The notes under the pieces are model-generated. The model was given only the letters and a program-made list of their open reading frames with translations, did not search any database and had not been told where the DNA came from. Position numbers and translations under genes: made by a program. A stretch of DNA of 64,000 nt, taken from Agarivorans albus (GTDB taxonomy: Bacteria > Pseudomonadota > Gammaproteobacteria > Enterobacterales > Celerinatantimonadaceae). Positions 18,062 to 27,296 of the stretch are shown here, piece after piece. The stretch is from assembly GCF_019670105.1 (NCBI RefSeq), contig NZ_AP023032.1:1730972-1794971 (forward strand), read 5' to 3'. Each line of letters opens with the position of its first letter. Position 1 is the stretch's first letter.

Positions 18062-19303
18062 ATGGAACTCAAAAAGCTTAGTTTAGCGCTAGTTATAGCA
18101 GGCACAACCGTGGCGGCACAGGCAGAAACAACCATTCGTTACGATTGTTGGCCAAACCACGATAAAACCGCCGTAGAAAAGATTGACGATTTTTACAAAG
18201 CCAACCCAGGCATTAAAGTTGAAGTACTGTCTAACAACTGGGTTGACCACCACAACAAACTGACCACGGCTCTAGCTACCGGCGATGGTGCTGGCGACGT
18301 GGTATGTATCGATGTAGAAAAGATTGGCGCCATTGTTAACCAAGGCGGCTTTGCCAACATGAGCAAAGCTTTTAACGCTGATCAGGATGAAAACAAATTT
18401 GCTCCATTTGCTTGGGCACAAGGTAAAGGCGCTGATGGCGAGCAATACGCGTTGCCGCTAAACGTTGGCCCAGGTGTAATGTATTACCGCCGTGAGCACA
18501 TGCAAGATAAAGGCTTCAACCCTGAAGCCGTTACTAAAGATTGGGACGCATTAATGGCTTGGGGCGAAGAGCTAAAAACTAAAGGTGTTCCGTTAGTGGG
18601 TCATGCTGGCTCTATCGCTCAAGCAATCATCAATACCGAAGTAGAAGCGGGTAATAGTATTTACTTCGATAAAGATGATAACCCAATTGTAACTAACGAA
18701 CGTTTTGTTAAAGCCTTTACTTACGCCAAAATGGCGCGTGAAAAAGGCCTTGATGCGCGTATTGGTGACTGGAGCTCCGAGTGGTTCGAAGGCTTGAAAA
18801 ACGCCAATTTCGCTATTCAATTTTCGGGAGCTTGGTTAGCGGGTTTCCTAGAATCTTGGATCGCGCCTGATACGGGCGGTAAGTGGGGCGTAAGTGGTTT
18901 ACCTGCGGGTAATTACGGTTCATGGGGGGGGACATTCCTTGCGATCCCTGAGCAAAGCAAGAATAAAGAAGAAGCCTACAAATTAGTTGAATACTTAACT
19001 AAAAACCGCGACATCGTGTTGTACGAATTTAAAACCAATGCTGCTTTCCCTGCATTAAAAAGTTCTTACGACGCGCCAATGTTCCAAGAAGAAATGCCTT
19101 TCTTAGGTGGCCAAAAAGCTCGCCTATTGTGGACAGAAATTGCTGAAAACATTAAGCCAATTAAACCTTCTAAAGCCGATAACATCGCCCGCGCGATTAT
19201 TTTAGAGCAAGCGTTACCAGCGGTAGTAGAAGAAGGCAAAGATGTGAAAGAAGCCTTGGCTGATGCCGAGAAACAAATAAAACGCCGCATGCGTAGTTTG
19301 TAA
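18062..19303 (+). CDS. ABC sugar importer, periplasmic substrate-binding protein (family 1)
   Basis: The 413-residue protein has a signal peptide ending in AQAETTIRYDCWPN and belongs to solute-binding family 1, the MalE/oligosaccharide type. Visible family segments include DDFYKANPGIKVEVLSNNW, ALPLNVGPGVMYYRREHM, LPAGNYGSWGGTFLAIPEQS and KEEAYKLVEYLT. AAGGAT precedes ATG 18062. The two permease genes follow at once, so it should deliver an oligosaccharide to them. The sugar cannot be read from sequence. The neighbouring hydrolase and porin suggest a marine polysaccharide fragment. Confidence 0.92.
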   Translation: MELKKLSLALVIAGTTVAAQAETTIRYDCWPNHDKTAVEKIDDFYKANPGIKVEVLSNNWVDHHNKLTTALATGDGAGDVVCIDVEKIGAIVNQGGFANMSKAFNADQDENKFAPFAWAQGKGADGEQYALPLNVGPGVMYYRREHMQDKGFNPEAVTKDWDALMAWGEELKTKGVPLVGHAGSIAQAIINTEVEAGNSIYFDKDDNPIVTNERFVKAFTYAKMAREKGLDARIGDWSSEWFEGLKNANFAIQFSGAWLAGFLESWIAPDTGGKWGVSGLPAGNYGSWGGTFLAIPEQSKNKEEAYKLVEYLTKNRDIVLYEFKTNAAFPALKSSYDAPMFQEEMPFLGGQKARLLWTEIAENIKPIKPSKADNIARAIILEQALPAVVEEGKDVKEALADAEKQIKRRMRSL

Positions 19304-19372
19304 GCTTCACCGTCTCTTTCTAATTACTGGGCGACTGTCGTCGCTCAGTTCACCACAATATGAGTAAGTAAC

Positions 19373-20389
19373 ATGAGCAGTTCTCACGCATCCGCACCTC
19401 TTTCCGAGGTAGAGGGCGATAAGAAGGCTAGGTCTGCACGCAAACGGTCGTTTGCCAAGTTAGGCCAAGTGTTCGCCCCTTACGGTTTTTTAATGCCGTT
19501 CATCATTCTATTCTTGGTTTTTCAGGTTTTTGGTTTCGCCTTTTCTTTGTATTTGTCGTTTCACCAATGGAACCCGGTTGCTGGATTAGATTCAATGCGC
19601 TTTGTCGGCATCGAAAACTACACGTTTTCTTTAGAAGACGAAGACTTTTACCGTTCTTTATATAACACAATTTGGCTGGGATTAGCCTCAGGGATAAGCC
19701 AACACTTAGTCGCAATTCCAATGGCTTATTTGCTGGTGAACCTTGGCAGCAAGTTTCGCCACTTTATGACCTCTGCCTTCTTTTTACCGTTTATCACCTC
19801 TACCGTTGCGGTGAGCCTGATTTTTGTAAACATGTACTCTGCAAATGTAGGGATAATTAACAAGGCTTTGGTAGCTCTAGCTAACGCGCCTGGTCTGGGT
19901 TACATCTTTGGCTGGTTAAACGACTTAATGCCCTTGCGCTGGCTAGAAGATCGTTTGTTGATTAAACCTGCTATTGCCTTTTTACAATTTTGGAAATACA
20001 CCGGTTTTCACTTAGTAATCTATATTTCCGGCATATTGACTATATCAAAGGAAGTGGAAGAAGCGGCTTTGCTAGATGGTGCAAACTTCCGTCAACGTTT
20101 CTGGTATATCGCCTTGCCTCATTTACGCCCATTTATTTTCTTTGGGGTCACTTTAACCATTATCGGTAGCCTACAAATGTTCGAAGAACCGTTCATTCTA
20201 ACTAATGGTACCGGTGGCATTGGTAACTCTGGCTTAACGATTTCTATGTTCCTCTATAAAGTCGCTTGGGAATGGCTAGACATGGGCTGGGCATCGGCAA
20301 TGTCGTGGTTACTGTTCTTAATCATTGCAGCGGTAACGGCGGTGCAGTTCTTATTCTTTGGCCGTAAAGGATTAGGGAGCCATTCATGA
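19373..20389 (+). CDS. ABC sugar importer permease, MalF type
   Basis: This 338-residue inner-membrane permease has six predicted membrane segments. The EAA loop EEAALLDGANFRQRFWYIALPHLRP (residues ~225-249) binds the ATPase. The opening membrane segment APYGFLMPFIILFLVFQ is preceded by ~30 charged residues. Its last codon overlaps the start of the next permease (ATGA at 20386-20389), so the two are translationally coupled. Confidence 0.93.
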   Translation: MSSSHASAPLSEVEGDKKARSARKRSFAKLGQVFAPYGFLMPFIILFLVFQVFGFAFSLYLSFHQWNPVAGLDSMRFVGIENYTFSLEDEDFYRSLYNTIWLGLASGISQHLVAIPMAYLLVNLGSKFRHFMTSAFFLPFITSTVAVSLIFVNMYSANVGIINKALVALANAPGLGYIFGWLNDLMPLRWLEDRLLIKPAIAFLQFWKYTGFHLVIYISGILTISKEVEEAALLDGANFRQRFWYIALPHLRPFIFFGVTLTIIGSLQMFEEPFILTNGTGGIGNSGLTISMFLYKVAWEWLDMGWASAMSWLLFLIIAAVTAVQFLFFGRKGLGSHS

Positions 20390-21285
20390 ATATATTCGCA
20401 AATTCTACCCTGCCTCGTCGTCGTAGGCAGCAAACCAAGGGCGGAGAATTAGCCGCCCAAATCTTTGGGGTAGTGGGCACTATTGGGTTTTATGTCTTTT
20501 TAGTGTTGTGTGCTTTTTTAAGTATATTCCCGTTTATATGGTCGAGCATTTTATCTACTCGTACCCGAACTGAGATTTTTTCTTCAGAGCTTAGCTTGGC
20601 GCTAGGCAATGCACTGTTTGAGAACTATCAGTCTTTGGTTGATACCTTGCCGTTTTGGACTTCAATGCTGAACAGCTTTTATGTCACTGGCTTAGGGACT
20701 GTGGTGTCTATCTTGTTTTGCTCTATGGGCGGTTATGCCTTTGCAATCTACAAGTTTAGAGGGAAGAATTTTATATTTGGAACCATGGTAGCCTCAATGA
20801 TGGTACCGCCTATCTTAGGTTTGATTCCTTACTACATGATTGTGCAGTTTTTGGGTTTATTAAATACTCACGTTGCCTTGTGGTTGCCGTTTACCGCTAC
20901 CCCTTTTGCGATATTTTTGGTGCGCCAATATGTGGTGAGTTCTATCCCTCGAGAGTTAATAGAGTCCGCGCGAATTGATGGAGCGGGGGAGTGGTCAATT
21001 TATTTCCGCATTGCATTACCGCTGATGAAACCAGTATTGGGAACCGTTGCCATTGTGCAATTTGTTTTCTTCTGGAATAACTTCCTAGGACCTTTGGTGA
21101 TTTTGTCTAGCCAAGATAAGTATGTGGTAACACTTGCTCTGCGAACCGTTCAAGGTTTGCCAAATACTCCATGGGGCGCGGTGATGTTGGGAACTACCAT
21201 TTCCATTTTACCGATTGTGACCTTTTACTTGTTTGCCTCTAGGCAAATGATTTCTGGGCTCACCAGTGGTGCGGTAAAAGGTTAA
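20386..21285 (+). CDS. ABC sugar importer permease, MalG type
   Basis: This is a 299-residue partner permease. Its EAA loop is IESARIDGAGEWSIYFRIALPLMKP (residues ~192-216) and it has the C-terminal LFASRQMISGLTSGAVKG ending typical of MalG-like subunits. Six membrane segments are visible. It forms the heterodimeric channel with the preceding MalF-like protein. No ATP-binding subunit gene follows, so the importer must borrow a multitask ATPase encoded elsewhere. Confidence 0.93.
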   Translation: MNIFANSTLPRRRRQQTKGGELAAQIFGVVGTIGFYVFLVLCAFLSIFPFIWSSILSTRTRTEIFSSELSLALGNALFENYQSLVDTLPFWTSMLNSFYVTGLGTVVSILFCSMGGYAFAIYKFRGKNFIFGTMVASMMVPPILGLIPYYMIVQFLGLLNTHVALWLPFTATPFAIFLVRQYVVSSIPRELIESARIDGAGEWSIYFRIALPLMKPVLGTVAIVQFVFFWNNFLGPLVILSSQDKYVVTLALRTVQGLPNTPWGAVMLGTTISILPIVTFYLFASRQMISGLTSGAVKG

Positions 21286-21292
21286 ATCAATA

Positions 21293-22279
21293 ATGCAAAG
21301 AAAAACCTTTAACTGGGGCATTATTGCTCCAGGCCGTATTGCTCGGCGTTTTGCCGAGGGCTTAAGCGCCATAGAAGACGCCAAACTGTATGCGGTGGCA
21401 AGCTCTAATGAGCAGCGTGGCAAAGCTTTTGCTAAAGATTTTGGCGCCGCTACTAGCTATTTACGATACGACGAATTACTCGCCGACCTAAAGGTTGATG
21501 CAGTATATATTGCCAACCCCCATCGTTTTCATTACGAAACGATTCGGGCTTGTATTTTAGCGGGTAAGCCAGTGTTGTGTGAAAAGCCCTTAACGGTGAA
21601 TGCCGCGCAAGCTGAACAACTTATGGCGTTGGCCGAACAGCACCAAGTGTTTTTAATGGAAGCTATGTGGAGCCGCTATTTGCCAGTATGGCAGCAGGTA
21701 AAGCGTTGGCTAAATCAAAACATGATTGGTGACATTAAGTTGCTGCAATCTAGCTTTGCGTTTCCAATCCCAAGAGATGAAAGTGATCGCTTACTTAATG
21801 TAGATTTAGCGGGCGGGGTGCTACTTGATTACGGAGTGTATAACGTTGCTTTATCGCAGTTTGTGATGGGCAGACACCCTAGTAAGGTTTTAGCCGATGG
21901 CTTGGTTGGTCCTACAGGTGTTGACGAGCGTTGTAGCGTTATTCTTAACTATGGTGGTGCAGTTAGCCAATTCACCTGTTCTTTCCAAAGTTATACCGAA
22001 AACAGTTTTTGCATTTACGGTGATAAAGGCAAAATTGTGGTGCCAGCGTATTTTTGGGATAGCAACAAAGTAGAGCTTCATTTATTCGACAAGCGCCCAG
22101 AGTTATTAGAGCTGCCGTACTTAGCCAGCGGTTTTGAGTATCAAGCAAGTGAAGCGATGAGTTGCATTCGTCGGGGGATGTTGCAAAGCCAGTTAAATAC
22201 TTGGCAAGACACCCTAGGCACCCAGCGAGTAATGGATGAGATTCTGGCTCAAGTAGGCGTTAGTTACCCATTTCTTTAG
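21293..22279 (+). CDS. Gfo/Idh/MocA-family NAD(P)-dependent oxidoreductase
   Basis: The 328-residue protein has an N-terminal Rossmann fold (WGIIAPGRIARRFAEGL), the CEKPLTVNAAQAEQLM motif with the catalytic-region lysine, and EAMWSRYLPVWQQV. This combination is typical of the dihydrodiol dehydrogenase-like branch. Family members oxidise or reduce sugars, inositols or sugar-like alcohols. It starts 7 bases after the MalG-type permease, so it is the last gene of the sugar operon. It probably converts the imported sugar in the cytoplasm. A bidirectional terminator follows. Confidence 0.9.
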   Translation: MQRKTFNWGIIAPGRIARRFAEGLSAIEDAKLYAVASSNEQRGKAFAKDFGAATSYLRYDELLADLKVDAVYIANPHRFHYETIRACILAGKPVLCEKPLTVNAAQAEQLMALAEQHQVFLMEAMWSRYLPVWQQVKRWLNQNMIGDIKLLQSSFAFPIPRDESDRLLNVDLAGGVLLDYGVYNVALSQFVMGRHPSKVLADGLVGPTGVDERCSVILNYGGAVSQFTCSFQSYTENSFCIYGDKGKIVVPAYFWDSNKVELHLFDKRPELLELPYLASGFEYQASEAMSCIRRGMLQSQLNTWQDTLGTQRVMDEILAQVGVSYPFL

Positions 22280-22299
22280 TCGGTCGTTAATGCATTTAG

Positions 22300-22324
22300 C
22301 AAAAGCCCCGCCTTAGGGGCTTTT
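22300..22324. terminator. Bidirectional terminator after the sugar operon
   Basis: Stem AAAAGCCCC / GGGGCTTTT with loop GCCTTA and a T-run on both strands, between convergent genes. Confidence 0.9.
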
Positions 22325-22830
22325 TAGCAACCGTCGTCGACTAGCTCGTATTGCGGAGGTGTAGTTGCGTTACTGGCTTGGGTATATTGAAAATAGCAGT
22401 TGTCGTCAGTGACTTGGCCATTACCGTTTCTGTCGTAACCCAAATAAGTGAAAGCAATGCCTTGCTCTTGTAAAACAAAAACATCATCAATGTCGATGCG
22501 TTTAGTAATGTCGGTATTATCAAGGTATCGCCATTTTAGTCTTACGTCAGGACTATCGGGGTTAAATACATCAAAAGTGCCATCTCCATCCATGTCTACG
22601 TCGATTAAATCATCGCGATTAGGCACCTGTTGCGACACATAACTTGGCATGTAGGATTTAAGGGTGAGGAGGTCGTTGGCGGCTTTTACACTAACGCTGA
22701 TTTGTTCAATGGTTTTTATTCGGGCATCACTGGATAGATTTAGTAGCTTAGGTGCAGCAGTAACCGCAAGAATACCGATCACGATAATCACTACAACCAG
22801 TTCTATTAAGGTAAAGCCTTGGTTTTTCAT
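22324..22830 (-). CDS. Type IV pilin-like / pseudopilin protein
   Basis: The N-terminus MKNQGFTLIELVVVIIVIGILAVTAAPKLL has the prepilin peptidase site (G^F) with E5 and a hydrophobic helix. It is therefore exported and processed by PilD-type machinery. The 168-residue size and the NLSSDARIKTIEQISVSVKAA segment recall MSHA-type minor pilins. The globular part has two acidic calcium-loop-like motifs, DVDMDGDGTFD (~residue 77) and DRNGNGQVTDD (~residue 141), and two cysteines near the C-terminus that could form a disulfide. No other pilus gene is nearby. Confidence 0.82.
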   Translation of the reverse strand: MKNQGFTLIELVVVIIVIGILAVTAAPKLLNLSSDARIKTIEQISVSVKAANDLLTLKSYMPSYVSQQVPNRDDLIDVDMDGDGTFDVFNPDSPDVRLKWRYLDNTDITKRIDIDDVFVLQEQGIAFTYLGYDRNGNGQVTDDNCYFQYTQASNATTPPQYELVDDGC

Positions 22831-23074
22831 TAATCCCTAAACATTTTTACCGCATCCGTTTTCGGCGAAGTATAAAAGTTTGCTTATCGCTTGCCTAGCT
22901 TTGTAGAGTCATTGGTCTAATTTTGTGCGGGTGCGCTAATTATAAGCAAGCGTTATATCAACAAAGACCTGTTTTTTGAGCGGGAGCTTTGAGCTTAATG
23001 TAGTGAAAATCGCCAAACAGGTATGCGTAGCAGCAAATATTTACGCGATATCTGCGATTATCTAGCAATCAGTC

Positions 23075-23103
23075 TCGACCTTGGCGAAAACCATGGCTAT
23101 AAT
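23075..23103 (+). promoter_or_regulatory. Promoter of tig
   Basis: TCGACC (23075-23080), 17-base spacer and a consensus TATAAT (23098-23103). The predicted start lies about 115 bases before the tig ATG, leaving a long leader. Confidence 0.7.
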
Positions 23104-23123
23104 GCGGCGTTTTGAAATTATGG

Positions 23124-23160
23124 GTCCTTAACTAAGGACAGCTAGTTCGCCAATGCGAAC
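23124..23160 (+). promoter_or_regulatory. Two hairpins in the tig leader
   Basis: GTCCTTA-AC-TAAGGAC (23124-23139) and GTTCGC-CAAT-GCGAAC (23145-23160) are perfect inverted repeats back to back in the predicted 5' untranslated region. Neither is followed by a T-run. Confidence 0.5.
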
Positions 23161-23227
23161 CGCTAAATTCCCATTGTTTACGTAAGTAAATTGTCAGCAG
23201 GGTGCTGACTATAGCCGAGGTAATAAA

Positions 23228-24529
23228 ATGCAGGTTTCAGTAGAAACAACTCAGGGCTTGGAGCGTCGTGTTACGATTTCGATTGACGCTACGCAAATCG
23301 AACAGCAAATTGAGCAAGCGCTTAAGCAAGAATCACGTCGCGCTCGCATCGACGGTTTCCGCCCTGGTAAAGTGCCAGTAAGCGTAATCAAGAAACGTTA
23401 CGGTGCAGCTATTCGCCACGATGTAACTGGTCAAGCAATGCAGCGTTCATTCTACGAAGCTATCATGCAAGAGAAGCTAAACCCAGCAGGTGCTCCAGCA
23501 CTTCAGCCTGGTGATACTAAAGATGGCGAGTTCAGCTTTAGCGCTACTTTCGAAATCTTCCCAGAAGTAGAAGTTGCTGGTCTAGACGCAATCGAAGTAG
23601 AAAAGAAAACAGCTACTGTTAACGACAAAGACGTTGACAACATGATCGACACGTTGCGCAAGCAGCAAGCTACTTGGAAAGAAACCAAGGGCATGATCAA
23701 AAACGAATTCCGCGTAAACCTAGACTTCTTAGGTAAGATCGACGGTGAAGAATTTGAAGGCGGCAAAGCTGAAGGTTTCGACCTAGCTATGGGCGCTGGC
23801 CGTATGATTCCTGGTTTTGAAGACGGCATCATGGGTAAGAAAACTGGCGAAGAGTTCACTATTGAAGTTAACTTCCCAGAAGATTACCACGCAGAAAACC
23901 TAAAAGGTAAAGCTGCAACTTTTGATATCAAAATCAACAAAGTTGAAAAGCCTGAACTAGCTGAAGTTAACGAAGAATTCGTTAAATTGTTCGGTGTAGA
24001 GTCTGGTGAACTAGACGCACTTAAAGCTGAAATCCGTAAGAACATGGAACGTGAACTTGAGCAAACGCTAAAAGCGGGTGTTAAAGAGCAAGTTTTAGCT
24101 GGTCTTATCGAGCAAAACGAAATTGACGTACCAGCTGCTCTAGTTTCTCAAGAAGTTGAGCAACTTCGTAAGCAAGCAATGCAACGTTTTGGCGAAAACG
24201 CACAAAATGCTCCAGAGCTTCCGGATGAGCTATTCACTGAGCAAGCACAACGTCGCGTTCGCACCGGTCTTCTATTAGGTGAGTTAATCAAAGTTAACGA
24301 ACTAGAAGCTGATGATGAGAAAGTTAAAGAGCACATTGCTTCTTTCGCTTCTGCTTACGAAGATCCAACTGAAGTTCTTGACTACTACGCGAAAAACGAA
24401 GAGTTGATGAACAACGTTCGTAACGTAGTTTTAGAAGAGCAAGCGATTGAATTTGTGCTTGGTAAAGCAAAAGTGACTGAAAAAGAAGTAGCTTTTGATG
24501 AAATTATGAACAAGCAAGGTGCAAACTAA
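23228..24529 (+). CDS. tig: Trigger factor
   Basis: Trigger factor is the ribosome-bound chaperone and peptidyl-prolyl isomerase that meets nascent chains. The 433-residue product shows the ribosome-docking signature [17 protein letters not shown] in the N-terminal domain. A FKBP-type domain follows (~residues 160-245: [25 protein letters not shown]), then the long helical C-terminal domain. Length and layout match E. coli Tig (432). It is followed by clpP and clpX, the usual gammaproteobacterial order. Codon choice is strongly biased, as expected for an abundant protein. Confidence 0.97.
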   Translation: MQVSVETTQGLERRVTISIDATQIEQQIEQALKQESRRARIDGFRPGKVPVSVIKKRYGAAIRHDVTGQAMQRSFYEAIMQEKLNPAGAPALQPGDTKDGEFSFSATFEIFPEVEVAGLDAIEVEKKTATVNDKDVDNMIDTLRKQQATWKETKGMIKNEFRVNLDFLGKIDGEEFEGGKAEGFDLAMGAGRMIPGFEDGIMGKKTGEEFTIEVNFPEDYHAENLKGKAATFDIKINKVEKPELAEVNEEFVKLFGVESGELDALKAEIRKNMERELEQTLKAGVKEQVLAGLIEQNEIDVPAALVSQEVEQLRKQAMQRFGENAQNAPELPDELFTEQAQRRVRTGLLLGELIKVNELEADDEKVKEHIASFASAYEDPTEVLDYYAKNEELMNNVRNVVLEEQAIEFVLGKAKVTEKEVAFDEIMNKQGAN

Positions 24530-24566
24530 GGTCTAATTTGACTTAGCCACCTTTATCTCGCATATA

Positions 24567-24602
24567 ATGGCTCGTATGTACTACATACGAGCCATTTTTT
24601 TT
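24567..24602 (+). terminator. Terminator between tig and clpP, overlapping a -10-like box
   Basis: A 14-base perfect stem (ATGGCTCGTATGTA / TACATACGAGCCAT) is followed by eight T's. A TATAAT at 24563-24568 overlaps its first bases, with a possible TTGACT at 24538 (19-base spacer). The clpP promoter may therefore start inside the terminator. Confidence 0.8.
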
Positions 24603-24618
24603 AAGGAAGAGCGCATCA

Positions 24619-25242
24619 ATGTCTAAAGAAGTTAATCAGTCTGCATTCGACCCCATGGCGGCTTTGGTGCCAATGGTTATTGAGCAAACCTCTAAAGGGG
24701 AACGCTCTTATGATATATACTCTCGTCTATTAAAAGACCGAGTTATTTTCTTAACTGGTCAAGTGGAAGACCACATGGCCAACCTAGTGGTTGCTCAGTT
24801 GTTATTTTTAGAATCTGAGAACCCAGAGAAAGACATCTTCATTTACATTAACTCGCCAGGCGGTTCAATTAGCGCTGGTATGGCGATTTACGACACCATG
24901 CAGTTTATTAAGCCTAAAATTAGTACCGTGTGTATGGGTATGGCAGCAAGCATGGGCGCATTTTTATTGGCTGGTGGCGCTAAAGGCAAACGTTATTGTT
25001 TACCAAACGCCAAAGTGATGATTCACCAGCCACTAGGCGGTTATCAAGGTCAAGCTTCTGACATTGAAATTCACGCTAACGAAATTATTAAAACAAAACG
25101 TCGCATGAACGAGTTGTTGGCCGAGCATACTGGTCAAAGTTTTGATACTATCGCTGCAGACACTGATCGCGATAACTATATGACAGCTGAACAGGCTAAA
25201 GAATACGGTATCGTCGATGATATCTTTGCGCGTCGTGAATAA
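24619..25242 (+). CDS. clpP: ATP-dependent Clp protease proteolytic subunit
   Basis: ClpP forms the double-heptamer proteolytic barrel that degrades proteins unfolded by ClpX or ClpA. The catalytic serine is S111 in [11 protein letters not shown] and the histidine H136 in VMIHQPLGG, the same numbering as in E. coli; a conserved aspartate lies in the later AADTDRD region. The 207-residue length matches, including a short propeptide ending near residue 14. AAGGAAGAG precedes the start. clpX follows 113 bases downstream. Confidence 0.97.
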   Translation: MSKEVNQSAFDPMAALVPMVIEQTSKGERSYDIYSRLLKDRVIFLTGQVEDHMANLVVAQLLFLESENPEKDIFIYINSPGGSISAGMAIYDTMQFIKPKISTVCMGMAASMGAFLLAGGAKGKRYCLPNAKVMIHQPLGGYQGQASDIEIHANEIIKTKRRMNELLAEHTGQSFDTIAADTDRDNYMTAEQAKEYGIVDDIFARRE

Positions 25243-25355
25243 TTAGTTCCAATTCACGGTCTGTACAGATAGAGCATAGAGAAAATAGCATTCTTCGCGG
25301 TTTGATTTACACTGTAGATAAAAGCGTAGAATGCTACATAGTTTGAGGTTAGCGA

Positions 25356-26636
25356 ATGACAGATAAGCGCAAGGGTGATGGAGATAGCAGTAAGCTGTTG
25401 TATTGCTCCTTCTGCGGTAAAAGCCAGCATGAAGTGAGAAAGCTGATTGCCGGTCCCTCCGTCTATATTTGTGACGAATGTGTTGAGTTATGTAACGACA
25501 TCATTCGAGAAGAAATAAAAGAAATATCGCCAAATAAAAAAGAAGGCAACGCCTTACCGGTTCCTAAGGAAATTAGAGAACACCTTGATGACTACGTAAT
25601 TGGTCAGGATCACGCCAAGAAAGTATTAGCAGTTGCGGTTTATAACCACTACAAGCGCCTTCGTAACGGTGATGTGGCTGATGGCATTGAGCTTGGTAAG
25701 AGTAATATCCTGCTTATTGGCCCAACTGGTAGTGGTAAAACTCTACTGGCGGAAACGCTTGCTCGTTTACTCGACGTACCGTTTACCATGGCTGATGCTA
25801 CCACTTTAACCGAAGCAGGTTATGTGGGCGAAGATGTTGAAAACATCATTCAGAAGTTACTGCAGAAATGTGACTACGACGTTGATAAAGCGCAACGCGG
25901 TATTGTTTACATTGATGAAATTGACAAAATTTCTCGTAAATCAGATAACCCGTCAATTACTCGTGATGTTTCTGGTGAAGGTGTACAGCAAGCCTTACTT
26001 AAGTTAATTGAAGGTACTGTAGCTTCTGTTCCTCCTCAAGGCGGACGTAAGCATCCTCAGCAAGAGTTTTTACAGGTTGATACCTCTAAGATCTTATTCA
26101 TCTGTGGTGGCGCATTTGCTGGCTTAGATAAGGTTATCGAGCAACGTGCTTCTACCGGAACCGGTATTGGTTTCGGGGCTGAAGTGAAGGGTGAAGCAGA
26201 TAAAAACTCGCTAAGCGAAACCTTCTCTAAAGTTGAGCCAGAAGATCTAGTTAAGTATGGTCTTATTCCTGAGTTTATTGGTCGTTTGCCAGTTGTGGCT
26301 ACGCTAACTGAGCTTGATGAAGACGCATTAATCCAGATTTTGAGCGAACCTAAAAATGCCCTTACTAAACAGTACGGTGCTTTGTTCAAGCTTGAAGATG
26401 TTGAGCTAGAGTTTCGCGAAGATGCACTTCGAGCTATCGCTCACAAAGCGATGGAGCGTAAAACTGGTGCTCGTGGTTTGCGTTCAATTGTAGAAGCCGT
26501 ATTGCTTAATACTATGTACGACTTACCATCGATTGATAATATTTCAAAAGTAGTTATCGACCAAACGGTGATTCAAGGTGAGAGTGACCCAATCTTGATT
26601 TACACCAATGAAGATAAAGCTGCTAGCGCAGAGTAA
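25356..26636 (+). CDS. clpX: ATP-dependent Clp protease ATP-binding subunit ClpX
   Basis: ClpX is the AAA+ unfoldase that feeds tagged proteins to ClpP. The N-terminal zinc domain shows the four cysteines CSFC ... CDEC (residues ~15-40). Walker A is [15 protein letters not shown] and Walker B is VYIDEIDKI. The pore loop GYVGEDVE and the IGF-type ClpP-docking loop (TGIGFGAEV) are visible. The 426-residue length is standard. In many gammaproteobacteria lon follows; here a bidirectional terminator and a convergent gene follow instead. Confidence 0.97.
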   Translation: MTDKRKGDGDSSKLLYCSFCGKSQHEVRKLIAGPSVYICDECVELCNDIIREEIKEISPNKKEGNALPVPKEIREHLDDYVIGQDHAKKVLAVAVYNHYKRLRNGDVADGIELGKSNILLIGPTGSGKTLLAETLARLLDVPFTMADATTLTEAGYVGEDVENIIQKLLQKCDYDVDKAQRGIVYIDEIDKISRKSDNPSITRDVSGEGVQQALLKLIEGTVASVPPQGGRKHPQQEFLQVDTSKILFICGGAFAGLDKVIEQRASTGTGIGFGAEVKGEADKNSLSETFSKVEPEDLVKYGLIPEFIGRLPVVATLTELDEDALIQILSEPKNALTKQYGALFKLEDVELEFREDALRAIAHKAMERKTGARGLRSIVEAVLLNTMYDLPSIDNISKVVIDQTVIQGESDPILIYTNEDKAASAE

Positions 26637-26650
26637 ACTGTGCGAGTATA

Positions 26651-26678
26651 AAAAAGCCAGTCTTATGACTGGCTTTTT
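26651..26678. terminator. Bidirectional terminator between clpX and the mrp operon
   Basis: Stem AAAAAGCCAGTC / GACTGGCTTTTT with loop TTAT. It has T-runs on both strands and lies between convergent transcription units. Confidence 0.9.
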
Positions 26679-26690
26679 TATTTTTGTAAG

Positions 26691-27296
26691 TTAGGCCTTT
26701 TGCCAAACTAAAAACAGGTTGTTAGCTGGCATAGCTATTGTCTCTTTGAGGTGTAAATCATGTTTGGCAGCCCAAGCCTGCAATTGCTCAATGTCTCGAA
26801 GGCCTCCGTAGCCTTGAGCTTGCAGCATCAAATCGAACTCGCGATTACTCTCGCTACTGTATTGGCCAGCTTGCTTAAACGGGCCATAGTGAAACAGTTG
26901 TCCATTAGATGGTAAATTGTCACCGATGTCCGAATACATTAGCTCTACGAGCTCTTTACGCATTATGTGTGCGGTATTGGCGGTATATACCGCGTCGCAA
27001 TCACATGGCCATACATCTTTACCTACTTGATAGCTAAGCGGCGGCGGTTGCTCACTGAGTAGCATGTACTCTTGCCAATATTGAATGGCTGCGTCATTGG
27101 TTTGTTGGTCTGAGGTCTGCCAACGAAGCTGAGGTAGGGCTTTAGCAAAAAAAGCCGCGTGTTGTCCGGTGCCTGAGCCAATCTCAAGCAGACACCGCGA
27201 TGATGTTAGCCTTGGTGCGAGCTGTTCTATGATTGCCTGTTTGTTATTGTCGGCGGCGCGATTAAAAAACGCCGCCGGATGTTGATTACTCGTCAT
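26691..27296 (-). CDS. DUF938 SAM-dependent methyltransferase-like protein
   Basis: This is a 201-residue protein with a class I methyltransferase fold. The glycine-rich SAM loop is CLLEIGSGTGQHAAFFA (residues ~35-51), with PQLRWQTSDQ ending the second strand and YTANTAHIM at the motif IV position. The set matches the DUF938 family, whose substrate is unknown. Its start overlaps the mrpG stop by 11 bases, so it is translated as the last gene of the antiporter operon. A functional link to ion transport is not established. Confidence 0.85.
   Translation of the reverse strand: MTSNQHPAAFFNRAADNNKQAIIEQLAPRLTSSRCLLEIGSGTGQHAAFFAKALPQLRWQTSDQQTNDAAIQYWQEYMLLSEQPPPLSYQVGKDVWPCDCDAVYTANTAHIMRKELVELMYSDIGDNLPSNGQLFHYGPFKQAGQYSSESNREFDLMLQAQGYGGLRDIEQLQAWAAKHDLHLKETIAMPANNLFLVWQKA

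Noticed and set aside
22341..22523. Second frame inside the pilin gene, suggesting a frameshift
   Set aside because: The main pilin frame is continuous from prepilin site to stop with a sensible globular part, so no frameshift is needed.
25303..25335. TTGATT ... TAGAAT as a clpX promoter
   Set aside because: The spacer would be 19 bases and both boxes are poor. clpX may also be read from the clpP promoter, so I did not list it.
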